Source: Struthio camelus
Lineage: Eukaryota > Chordata > Aves > Struthioniformes > Struthionidae
Assembly: GCF_040807025.1 (NCBI RefSeq)
Contig: NC_090944.1
Coordinates: 119,428,738-119,492,737, forward strand
Length of the DNA: 64,000 bases
Direction of reading: 5' to 3'
Positions within the stretch are counted from its first letter, which is position 1, and each line of letters starts with the position of its first letter. This document shows positions 38,736 through 49,768 of this stretch, one piece after another. Under the pieces are notes generated by a model. It was not told the origin of the DNA and made no database searches. It saw only the letters and a program-made list of their open reading frames with translations. Made by a program: the position numbers and the translations under genes.

Positions 38736-41700
38736 TGGCACCTAAATTTGTCCCTCTCGTGGTCTAAAATCATGGACTGCTCACAGAAGTAACACAAAAG
38801 TTACATAGCAGCAGATAAAAATTTGTGAATAAATTATTTTACTGTGGCTAGAGTATATTACGTAGATTTTGTTTTATTTTGTGTTTTTTTCAAACAGTTA
38901 TTCTAACAGTCTAGATGTACAACAGCTATGTTTTGTTCAGCAAATTGCATGGAAGAGTTTTTGTTTTAGTAAGTCCTTCATTCAATACATCCTGATTCTG
39001 TCTAGGGCATGAAGATCCATAAACTGTAATATTCTCCGAAATCAGCTTTCCTTTTGTAAGTTAAAGTAGTAATTCCCAAAGTTCTTTTTTTTTCCTGTGA
39101 TCCCACTCACAGCTTGATAATTTTGTTTGGCCTCATATATAGATATGAATATTCAATGAAAATAAACTTCAGCCCAGAGTGAAGCTTTTTTTATCATTGT
39201 CACGTCACTAGTTGGGGTTATAACCCTTAGTTTGCTTAACACTCCTCCACATAAAGATCTAAGACAATAAACCATTAAACCTTCACCAAGAAAACCACAT
39301 AAAAATTGAGTTCAGATTTTTCAGTCTAAATTAAGCTTAGAAAGTATTTGCACTGCTATATAAAAAGAAAGAACCTGCAGATCAATCAGTTCCGGTTATT
39401 AGTAGTGAAAAATTTCAACCTGAAAATATTATAAGGAACTAAAACCCCAGATAAGAATGAATGCCTAATATGAAGAAATCAGCCCTGAAGACTTGCCTCA
39501 TCATTCGAAAGTTCTCGTATTTCATAAAGAGTCATTAAATAAAACATGAGAATGGGAACAGGTTTAGCCATCAGCAAAAGAGCCATCTCAAACAAAAACG
39601 TGACTGTTAAAGTTATGTAATTGAGCTCTATAGCATAAGAATCAGAAGGGGTCAACCCTGTCAATCCTATGCTGGAGTGATGGATAGAAGAAGTCTCAGC
39701 TTCATGATTAAATCTAAACACAAATTCACCTGCTATAATGCCTGCAAGGATTTAAATTCACCAACTATAATTCCATCACTACCGAAAGTAAGTATAACTT
39801 GATTTTATAAGCAGTTTCTGAGCAAAAGAACAATTTAACATTAATAATAATTTAATTTATGAACCTAAGGCCTAGGAGCTTTATTTAGAAATTAGATTGG
39901 ACCTAAACCAATGTAACAAACATGTAAACATGTAAAAGGAACATTATTCAGGAAACACTCTATTCTGAATGCAAACAGAAGGTGAAAATTCCCCAGCCTA
40001 GCAACGCAATTCTTTTGGCGTTGTCTTCACGATCTCTATATGTTACTTATTTTACTGTTTAATAATTTGAAAAGCCATGTTTCCTCAGGTTTTAGTGGAG
40101 ACATCAGTGGGCTCCAGAGAGAAGGTGGGAAAGGATTATGGGGCTAGGAGAAGAACCAGAACCAAGGCCTCCTCATATGTTTAGACCCAGTGCATTAGAA
40201 GTCTCGGCCTGATGGCTTGATTGCAAAGCGGACAGAGATTTATGTGACATTTGATTTGTGAAATATCCATCCATAGGAAATGCATTAAAACTTGGGAAAA
40301 ACACTGGCTGAGATTTTGCTAGTGGTTATATTGTCTCTTCTTGTGCAACACACTGAGGAGGAGGAGAGGAGATGCGGTCATTTAAAGCAGTTAGTTCTTT
40401 ATTCCCATTGGAATATGGGAAATTTAAACATTACCCTTCCCACAGCCACTAGAACAATGATGTCAAACCGCGTGGAAGATTTGGGAATCTATTAAAGGTC
40501 TAAGAAGCACGAAAGAGTGTGGGTTGGTAAAGGAATGGTTTATAGTGCAGGTGGGTTGACAGCTCGTACATTTTGCAGCGCTATGAAGCTATTTGATTCA
40601 TTCTCATTAACTGCATTAGCCCACTATTTCTTCTCAAAAGCAACAAAGAGAAGCCCTAATTAGTATTTCAGAGTCTTGAAATGTGTGAGTGCAGTGTGTG
40701 TCATCAAGCATTTCAGTCAAGTATTGCTGAATTGATTATAGCTTTAATTCTTCATGGATAATTTCAAAATCTTAAAGTATAATTCATCCTGGAATACATA
40801 AAACGAGCTATCTGCTATTCTTACAGAGATACCTGAGAACTAGTGATGGCCAAGAAACTGGTAGTGATGGAGGGGATGGAATAGCTTCTTAAATTTAGCA
40901 ATACATATTGTCATTTTGTCATTTTAGTTCAAACATTTATTCTCTGGGAAATAGAATAGTTTGTTCCAAACATTTAATTTACATTTACTTTGAATTCCCA
41001 TACTACTGCCTCCTTAAATTGGTACGTAGGAGTTAATATTTCTGCTAGAAATTGGAAACAGAAAATTAGCAGTAACAACAAAAATCTGTTCATATGTCCA
41101 TCTTGCTAAAATAAAAAGGGAGAAAGCATGAGAGGCAGTAAGTCCATAGATACTGCCTGTATTGTAATATATGAAAACTCAGGTGGTTTCAGATGGTCCT
41201 GCTGTTTTTTATTCATAATTCCCCGATGCAGGACTTTGTACTGGTAAGAGAAAGCTGATAAAAGTAACAGTTCTTTCCTGTAGAAACAATGGTTATGCAC
41301 TCTTTCTGTCCTGTCTCCCCTCTGTTGGGATCTGGACTGACCCTTACATGGTGACACCTCTGGCACCCTTAAACCACTCCGAATTCCCTTTCCTCCCCAC
41401 TTCCCATTTCAAAATGTCTGCTTTTCGGAGGTGTTCACTTGTCAGAAATAACTAGGGTCACTCTGAGTCAATTTCTTCTAATTTCAGAGTTTGTCAGTCC
41501 TCCTGCAGTTACACTTGCAGATGCAGGTGATCAATCCCTTACAAACAGAGCTGGAATCTCCAAGGATGACCATTTTTCCAACCATGTCTCATCAGCCCTT
41601 CGGGCCTGTAGATAAATTCATGACATGATTATATGATTTTAGTATGTGTTTGGCAACGCCAAGAAAGCACGAACCAGATTCTGCATTCATTCACTGCTAC

Positions 41701-42984
41701 TGAAAAAGAAATCCCGTGAGCGCTGTAGATTGCCCTGTCACTATGTGCCTGAGGAGTATTAGTTAAAGCCTACTGTATTGTCCCGGAGAGCTCTCTTTTG
41801 AGTTTACATCTTCTCATCTTTCTTTCTTCAAGACAGATTCCCCCTCTCTCACTCCCCCAGTTCTTGGTACTTTGCCCAGCAAAAGGGCAGCTTCTGGGTT
41901 TATAATAAATATGGTTCAGTTTTCCATTGGGTTTAGCCTCTATGTTACAATATACAAATGAGGCAAATGTGGCTTTTCCTTCTCCCTGGGGCTTCTCTGA
42001 ATTTACAGTCCAGTTGTGTTCCTTAATTAGCACATTGCTTCTCTACTAAATGGCCTTTCTGATAGTTACAACGTTTCCAAGATTGTTATGAAGCTTTAAT
42101 TTACAGTCATTGTTTCACCTTGAACTCCTGACAGGACATGTGACACAATAATGAAAACCCACCAATTTACCGTTCCTTAAATCCCAGTTTTAGTCTGCGG
42201 GACCAACATTCTCATAATCATGCCCCTGACACAACTGTACTTACTATCCCCATGTTACTAGGATATAAGCATAAACAATTCACCATGTTAGGCCAAATGA
42301 ATGCCAGATAGCTCCGAGGTTGCTTCACGTGATCTCCTCTAAGGTTTGTTAATCTGCTGGATGTCTCCGTAATACCCCATGAGACAAGCTGCTTCTTTAG
42401 GAATGGGCCAAAAAGTCTGCCATGCAGATTTAATGCACAAAGCCATGCAGCCAGAAGCAAAGTATAAATATTTCTTTAGCAGGGGAGAGAGGATTGGTTG
42501 CTTAAGGGAATGTTTAAGGGTGCTTGCCTCTCTTCCACAATTCATAAATATTTAAGTATTTCTGATCCATACCTTGGAAGAATGAGCAAGCAAACGAGAA
42601 AGAGTGGAAAAGCCCAAACAAACACTGGAGCTCCGGCCCTGGAAACATAACAGTTATTAGGGGTGAATGCTGGTTGAAACAAGACTGAAAATCTGAATGA
42701 AGATTTTTGGCTGATTTTTGATTTATCCTGAGCTGGGGAAAGAGATTTCATATATATTTTTTTAATAGACTGAGTAGTTAGCACACATTGCCGATTTCTT
42801 CTCCTAACTGGAAGAATATGCAAGACAGCATTTTGAGGCAATGCCTAATTCAAAAGCAGTAGTACTACAGTAGACTACAGGCATTTTAAGATGAACACAA
42901 CCTGTTTGCTGGTTCATCAGTGATATCAAAACGTGCTTTGAAGGGCTCTCTTAAAACGCTAATGCTAATAAGCACCCTGCTGTA

Positions 42985-43050
42985 TGTGATACCCCACTGA
43001 AGTCAATGTGACTATTCCTGAAGTAGTGCACTATCAAATGCAGGTTAACT
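42985..43050 (+). repeat. CR1-like 3' end fragment
   Basis: ACCCCACTGAAGTCAATGTG followed by ACTATTCCTGAAGTAGTGCA and AAATGCAGG resembles the 'CATTGAAGTCAATGG..ACT' tail of old sauropsid CR1 elements. Confidence 0.45.
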
Positions 43051-44365
43051 TTTCACAATTTGATCTCATTTCAAAGTCACCAGATACCTCTCTGCCAGAC
43101 AGGTTGTATATAATTGTCATTTTGATAACCTGATTTTGATAAATCAGGGAGTCCTAAAACTGGCAACTGGAAGGAGACAAACAAATAGACAAACCAAAGA
43201 ATTGAGACCTGCAAATGAAGATGAAACAGATGCATCTACCACAGAGAGAAAGTAACATCAGAGTTAGTCAAACCCTTAGGGTAAGGCCTGCCACAATTGT
43301 TTTGGGCAAACAGTAGCTAGGCTGTATGAAACAGCAAAATACATACTGAGCAGTTTCTATCCAAGTCACTGCAGGCTGCGAGGGGACTGTGTTTCCTGAA
43401 TTTCCTAGAGCAGCAGAATCCCTAGAATTGACCTTTGCAAGACTGCTGTCATCTCATGCTCTTTTGCAGCTGGTTTCTGTTTGGCAAGGGGGTGAGACAT
43501 AAAAATCCATGTCTGAGTGACTTAACGACCGAAAAAAAAATAAAACCTCTTTCACCAAAGTTGACTGCATTTATTTCATATCAAAGGAATTATTCTTTAT
43601 TTATTACAAATAGCTATGAGTAATTTGGAAGGAAATCAGCAGCAGGCTCCTATTATGAGGCTCAAGTCTATTATTTTTTTCTCCCTGCAGGTGCAACAAT
43701 TTCCAGGGATATCTCCAGGAACTTCAGACATGTAAAGGTAACAGACTATCAAAGCCAGATTCTCATGTGTGGATTTGAGACAATTTTCCCTTCCAAATCT
43801 TAACCAATAAGACACCTAAAGCAAATAAATCCAGGAAGTGGAGAGAGAAAATAATTCTGCTATAAGTTAATTTATCTCAGTAGACTCTCAACAGGGAGGA
43901 GTGGTCCTGGCTTTGTATGAACAGTGACTGTCTGTAAAAACATTAATCCGCTAACTTTAACTGGGAAAGAGAGGAGGCCCAATAATATCTTGTGGACTGA
44001 TATAAGTGAGGTTAAATTTAATCCCTAAAACTCTCATAACCAGAACACCAGGAATGTGAGGCGCAACGCTGCGTATATTGTCAGCCTACTATGCAGGAAA
44101 AGTTGTGCAAATGATGCAGGAACAGGGGCCCACGTTAAGACTGTAACCCATTAATGAGAGCCTTTATATTTCTGCTCAAATACCTTCCCAAACATAATAA
44201 GTCAACTGAGAAAAGTTCCACTTACACTGGAACATGTGCACCTAAGCAGGCATTATACGAACAGAACTGTATCAGCGTACAGTGCATGTGCTTTAGGTCA
44301 TATTGAACGCCCTCCCCCCAACCCTCCCGCCTTCCCTCAATGAAAACATATAATCAAGTCTTCAG

Positions 44366-44405
44366 ACAGCCTCACTTTAGGCACCTAAAATTAGCAACTC
44401 TGAAT
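44366..44405 (+). repeat. Possible sauropsid interspersed-repeat fragment
   Basis: TCACTTTAGGCACCTAAAAT followed by TAGCAACTCTGAATCA resembles the 'TTAGGCACCTAAA..CTGAAAATCAGG' core found in many reptile and bird repeat copies. Short. Confidence 0.3.
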
Positions 44406-44832
44406 CACTCTCCAGAAGAAAGTGTTTTTCTGCCATACTAAACAGGAAGCTGAAGTTCCTTAGCACCTCATTCAGAAGCTGCAATGACCTCCTGCCCCCA
44501 TCCTCCAAGTGGATAAATGCTCTGTAAAACAGAAGTTGATGCCGTACCTGTGTTTCTAAGTTTGTTATAGTATTTGGCTCATGAAAAATTTTCCCATATT
44601 TGGCTACAGCAGCGTATCTCAGATTTTTTCAAAATAAAGTACAAGAGGACACTTTTGTCTTGAGATGTAATTTTCTAGCTACAAACCAGCATAAACGTGT
44701 TGTTTTTTCAAATCGGTGTTTCTGTTTCTTTGACTTAAAACTAAGGATTGTAATTTCATTCACACACCTCTAAAGACTGGTTAGACTGACTAATCCTACT
44801 GCTCACTGTTTCTCAAGAAAGTAGTAACAGAA

Positions 44833-44998
44833 GCAGTTCAGTTCCCTGGAGCAGGAGGGGAGAGGAGCAGCTGTAATTACTGCTCTTTAGTGTTTACACC
44901 AGCCAAGGAGCTGGTTCCGCCTTTAAATCCTTGCAGCAATTCAGTTTCCCTGAGGCAGGGGAGCATACCCTTCCAGAGCAGGCAGTAATTACAGACTC
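44833..44998. promoter_or_regulatory. Duplicated module with inverted TAATTA palindromes, candidate enhancer
   Basis: A C/G-rich segment (CAGTTCAGTTCCCTGGAGCA then GGAGGGGAG) is followed by CTGTAATTACTGC at 44871-44883. About 100 bp later a similar segment (CAATTCAGTTTCCCTGAGGC then AGGGGAG) is followed by the same 13 bases inverted, at 44982-44994. TAATTA is the homeodomain core, and the first copy adjoins a CAGCTG E-box. Function is inferred only from the motif arrangement. Confidence 0.35.
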
Positions 44999-47900
44999 AG
45001 GTCTCCATCCTGAAAGGGAGCAGCTCCTTGCAATTAAAATGCCCTTGTTAGGGTAAAGATTTGCAGGCAGTACTTACAGATGCTTATTCTTGGAGAAAGT
45101 AAGTTACTACCACCTTGCCTGAAAGTTGGTGAGCAGCATGGCAGCAGCTTCTTCAGGGTCTTTGGAGTCTTTCACCACCTGCTTTGGATGACAGACCGAC
45201 TGAGACACACTGGGATAAGAGTAAGTCTGAGGACGCTTCTGTTTCAAAGAAGAAAGCAAATTATGCTACTGTATTTTGTAGTGGGGTTCTCTGAGGTATG
45301 GGGGTCACGGACCAGGACATATCCTGTTGGATTGGGTGTTATTTTCCAAATTGCAAAATACACAGAAGCCTGTCACTCACCAAATTCCACTCTTAACTTA
45401 GGTCAGAAAGGACAGATGGGTCACTAAACAAAACGTCCACGTGGGAAAAGAAGTTGCTTGAAAGATGAGATAGTAGAAACCACAGTTCAGGCTGAGTGAC
45501 AAGTTTCCTAAATACTGATGACAGTGCTGGTGTTAGCTGACCTACGGCAGCAAGCCATCCAACAAGGGAACGTGTGAACAATGTGCAACTTGACATAAGC
45601 CCCTGTTAACGTCTGAAATTTCTCATGAATGGAAAGACTGTATTTTTTTCACAACTTCAACACTTAACTTGGATTCATCAAATCTCAAGATTTAATGCCA
45701 AAAACAGCAGGTGGCAACCATATTTAGTTTGCTCTCAATTCATATTCCTCCTACTTAGTAAGAGAGGAAAAAGCTATTGATGCAAGCAGCACAGACGGAT
45801 TCCTTGTTGTGAAAGCTAGTTCTTTATCATCTGACTCGGGAACCAAATGTGCTTTTACTCACTGCTACAGCCAAAACACATTGCAAACTTGAAGAACAAA
45901 TTTATTTTTAACTCACTTGGTAAAACATATCTGTAAAACGCATTGTTTTTCTCCTTTTAAACAGTAGAATGTTAGCATACTAGGGGAAAGAAATGGTTCA
46001 TTTTTTTTAAATTGACAAATGTTATTAGTAAATTAATCAATATACAGAAAATAGTTGGAAAGTACAAGTACTATATATATGCTTTTATGTATGTAATTAC
46101 AAACGGACTCAGAATCATCTCTTTCCTCATTGCAGATTCTGAAAACAAGAATCATATTTCTCAGAATGAGAGGGTCAGATTATTTAGCATGATGACTTTA
46201 ATGTGATGATCTTGTTGACTTCGCACAATCTTTCCTGAAAGGTAGGTGTTTAATTCCAGTGGAAGGCACTTGCGTGTCTGAGGTAAAACAGTCACAGATG
46301 TGGAGGTCTGCTGGTTCAGATGAAATGAGCTCCCTGAGGTTGGGAATGTTTATTCAAATTGAAAAACACCTAGAAAAGTGTGAAAAATTAAACTCAGGCC
46401 CAAAGGGCAGAAACTGTGGTTTACATATTCAGATATTCCCTGAATATCTACAGTTCTAGTTTTTTGTGATAATGTAGAGATGAAGCAACAGAATGCAGCT
46501 TTGAAGTTCCTTACATATCTGCCGATTTCAATTTCAAAAAATTGGACTATAACTGATTTTTTTTTTTCCTTCCAAGTCTAAATAAACTCTGTCATTCTTC
46601 AAATGTAATGAACATTTTTCCACACTGGAAATTGCTGTTTGGACAATCCACTATCACAACTGAGTAGGAAAAAAGATTTGCCTGTAAATGTTAGAAAAGA
46701 AGTAATTTCAGATTTCTTAGGTTCAAGACACATTTAGAATATTCCATAGACATTTTCACTTACCCTTAACCATGGATTTTTTTTTTTAATTTCAGCTTCT
46801 GAGCCACTTAATCAATTGACTCTTATCTAAATTTATGATAAAACCATTTATTTCATGGTGTTCAGATACACCTTTTGTTTATTCCTCTTTTTACCAGCAA
46901 AATAATAAACAAGACGTAGTTGTCCACATAGAAATTTGACCATCAAGTTTCATTTTTTTTAACTCCTGAACACAAATTCATGTATAGATTGTTCTGCATA
47001 GCGTAAATATGAGGCAAAAGAATCTAATTTTAAAGCCACTATGAAAGATGTCAACAAATACCCTCCAAATCACAATTAAAATTATAGTAAAAATAGACAT
47101 AGGTGACACAAAATCTTTTAGGAATTGAAAGATATTTGAGAAGTATTAAACACACAACAAAATTGTCATATTTTCCCTATTAAAGGTATAGGTCTAGGAA
47201 AATGAGAAAAGGTAGAATTAACTTTGTTTCTTCAGTATCTGTTCAGAAAGGCTGGACCCCTTCTAATACGTTAGTCAAGCGAAATTAGCAAAGTATCTGT
47301 TTATCCTAGTCTCAGCCCATAATGCAGAATAATGACTTTCACTAAAGCTTTGAAAAAAGGAGTAATTCGGTGTGCTAAAAGTGGTTATAAACTTTTGCTT
47401 TCCCAAAACGTTACGGGAAAAATTCATGATAGGAAAGCTATGGAGTAGCATAGAACCACCTTTAGGCCCCTGGTAAAACCATATTTATATAATGCTGATT
47501 TACTAGTACTTTTCTCCAAAAGAACATTATAGCACTGATTATTACTTGACCCCTGTAAAGCAAAGTAGTGTCACTCTTCAGACACATGAATATAACACGA
47601 GATCATCTCCTGCTGCACAGTTTTAGTATTGCTCTGCACTGATAACAAAAATAATATCTGAGACAGAAGTCGTATAAGGATATGGAGTAAATATTTTCTT
47701 CACGAAAATGCCATGGGAATATTTGAGCATCACAGCCTTTGCTTATCTTACTTTGGTTTTCTGTGGCTTTCCTTCTCATTATAAAATGCTTCAGCATTTA
47801 GTTAGCCATTTAAAAAAAAAAAAATTAAGCAGAGCTAATCTGAGTATAAAGATCAGAAAACAGGATTTGCCCTTGTCAGCAGCTTTAAATCTAATCAGCT

Positions 47901-48009
47901 TGCAGCTGTTGTATAGTCATGATGTAGTTCTTGAGGGGAAATTCAATTAACAATTATATTTAGGAGACAGCTGGAGATAACAACCATCAGTACTGTTATC
48001 ATATATCCA

Positions 48010-48065
48010 TCACAGGCTTTATCCTACACCCATAGAAGTCAACGGCAGGACCAGGCACCGCTGAG
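48010..48065 (-). repeat. CR1-like fragment, reverse orientation
   Basis: ATCCTACACCCATAGAAGTC followed by AACGGCAGGACCAGGCA resembles the 'GATCCTGCACCCATTGAAGTCAATGG' pattern. Short and diverged. Confidence 0.35.
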
Positions 48066-49437
48066 CTCCGCTTTACTGACTGGCCTTATTATTTCAAATA
48101 AATATCTTTAACAGACAGTTACAGAATCTGCTACTAAACTCTGTAACTGATTATCGCCAGTGAAGAAGTCCATCCTCATTCCACGTTTATACACCCTCTT
48201 TTAGCACATAATGAACAAGAAGGCAGGGCAGCAGAAACACAACTTTCTGCTATTATGCAAGTCTAAGCATCAAATCTCTATGATCACCTGCACTGTGCTC
48301 TGATGGCTTCGGACCTCTAGAAGTCTCCCTGCTTCTCGATCAGACTGCAGGTATTGACACTCTCAGCAGTTTATATGCAGATTCTTAAAGGCTGTCAAAT
48401 ACCAGTCTCCAAGGTACTCAGACATCTAACTGTGAAAATCTCAGCCCCTGTGAGGAAAAGGTTTATGTAGTTTATACAGTTTGTATCAGTAATGGAGCAT
48501 GCATTTAGCTCACAACTGCTAATGTAATGGATCTGGATACCCAATTTTAACCAAAAATAAATACGTTTGGGAACAACTAGCATCCAACTGTCCTAAACTG
48601 CAGAAGTTAGAAGAGAACTGAAAGATGAATGTTTTTATTATGATCTCTATGTTGGGATCAGAGCAGCTTTACAAAAGGGCTCTTTAATAAACCACAAAGC
48701 CACAAAAAGTGAATTCTAAACTTGGGTAGGAGTTATGGCCTTTCCACAAAGTCATTTTATTTCGGTGCCTAGGGCAGTATCTTGACTACAGCCACCCCTT
48801 TTGCCCCAGTTCTCTTGAGTCTGCCACAGGTTATTTGGATATCCCATTTGTCCCTAGTTGACAGAATTAGGAGATACAGCTACCGCTCGGCACAACTGTC
48901 AGAGGCAGAGGGAAAGTGCTGACTGTGGATAGTAAGGAAAAGCATACCCCAAACAGGCTAACTTACCGAATTGCTGTGCCACTGTTACTGACACAGGAAA
49001 AGAGCAGCGAACAAGCCCAGGTAGGCTCCCAGAATAAAACGTGACAGCACCTCTTGAAAACTGATGCTGCTTAAAGCAACTAAAGGGCAGTACAAATGAA
49101 ACGGTACAAAGCACGAGCTTTGTTCTCGTTAATTCTAGGTTTGTCCCCAGGCAACGCCTGTGGTGTCGCCGAAACCGAAACGTAACAACAGGTCGCCAGA
49201 TGATCCAGCGAACGACCCTCCCCCGCCGCCGCCGCCGCCGCCCGGTTCCCCTCAACTCCGGCGCAGGCGGCTTCAGCGCAGCCGGTAACGCGGGACGCGG
49301 TCTCCTGGCGGGCACGGCCGTTAACGGCCGCCCTGCGCGCGCGCTCCGCCCACCCGGGCCCGCTGCAGGGCAGGTGTCCGGCCAGCAGCGGCGCTTCCCC
49401 GCCGTGCTCGGGGACCCCCCCCGCCCCAACTCCGGCG

Positions 49438-49447
49438 CCGGAAGTGA
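49438..49447 (+). promoter_or_regulatory. ETS/GABP-type site CCGGAAGTGA
   Basis: An exact match to the high-affinity ETS-family core CCGGAAGT, 143 bp before the PSME4 ATG. Such sites often sit at or near the start of TATA-less housekeeping promoters, so transcription may begin around or just downstream of it. This is an inference. Confidence 0.6.
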
Positions 49448-49526
49448 CCTCGGCGGCGCGGGGCGGCGGCCGTTCCTTCGGCTGTGTCGTCACCGCGCAC
49501 CGCTGGGCGACTCGCCGGGGGGGGCC

Positions 49527-49560
49527 GAGCCGGGGCCGGGCCGGGCCGGGCCGGGGCAGG
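49527..49560 (+). repeat. GGGCC/GGGGCC short array in the PSME4 5' leader
   Basis: Four to five near-perfect GGGCC units, about 30-60 bp before the ATG. The G strand is the RNA-sense strand, so the leader RNA could form a G-quadruplex if transcription starts upstream of it. Confidence 0.75.
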
Positions 49561-49585
49561 GCGCAGCGCAGCGCAGCGCAGCGCC
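49561..49585 (+). repeat. GCGCA pentanucleotide array directly before the PSME4 ATG
   Basis: Four perfect GCGCA units plus a fifth that differs at its last base (GCGCC), ending five bases before the ATG. It joins directly to the GGGCC array, so the last 60 bases of the leader are almost wholly low-complexity. Confidence 0.85.
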
Positions 49586-49589
49586 GGCC

Positions 49590-49768
49590 ATGGCGGCGGC
49601 GGCGGCTCCGCAGAAGGAGATCGTGTACAACAAGCTGCTGCCGTACGGGGACTGCCTGGAGGCCGAGGCGACGCGCTTCCTCGCTCAGATCAAAGGCAAC
49701 CTGGCCCGGGCCGTGCAGCTGCAGGAGCTGTGGCCCGGCGGGCTCTTCTGGACCCGGAAGCTCTCCAC
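49590..49768 (+). CDS. PSME4: PSME4 coding exon 1
   Basis: 59 codons plus AC of a Thr codon, then GTGAGT. It starts with Met and a five-alanine run from GCG/GCT repeats, and continues into [34 protein letters not shown] and [10 protein letters not shown]. The frame is also open upstream to an ATG at 49200 (weak context, C at -3). Confidence 0.95.

Larger units (their letters stand above)
32461..49139. other. Intergenic region between ACYP2 and PSME4
   Basis: About 16.7 kb with no supported coding exon. The longer reading frames here (for example 33820-34164, 37120-37584 and 45080-45427) have no recognisable protein similarity or gene-like splice structure. The listed repeats and candidate regulatory modules account for the only structure I could see; the rest is AT-rich unique sequence. 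Confidence 0.7.

Noticed and set aside
49080-49493. Minus-strand open frames of 137 and 176 residues upstream of PSME4
   Set aside because: They lie in the CpG island, are Arg/Ala/Gly-rich as random GC-rich frames are, and match no protein I know. A divergent non-coding transcript is possible but unsupported.
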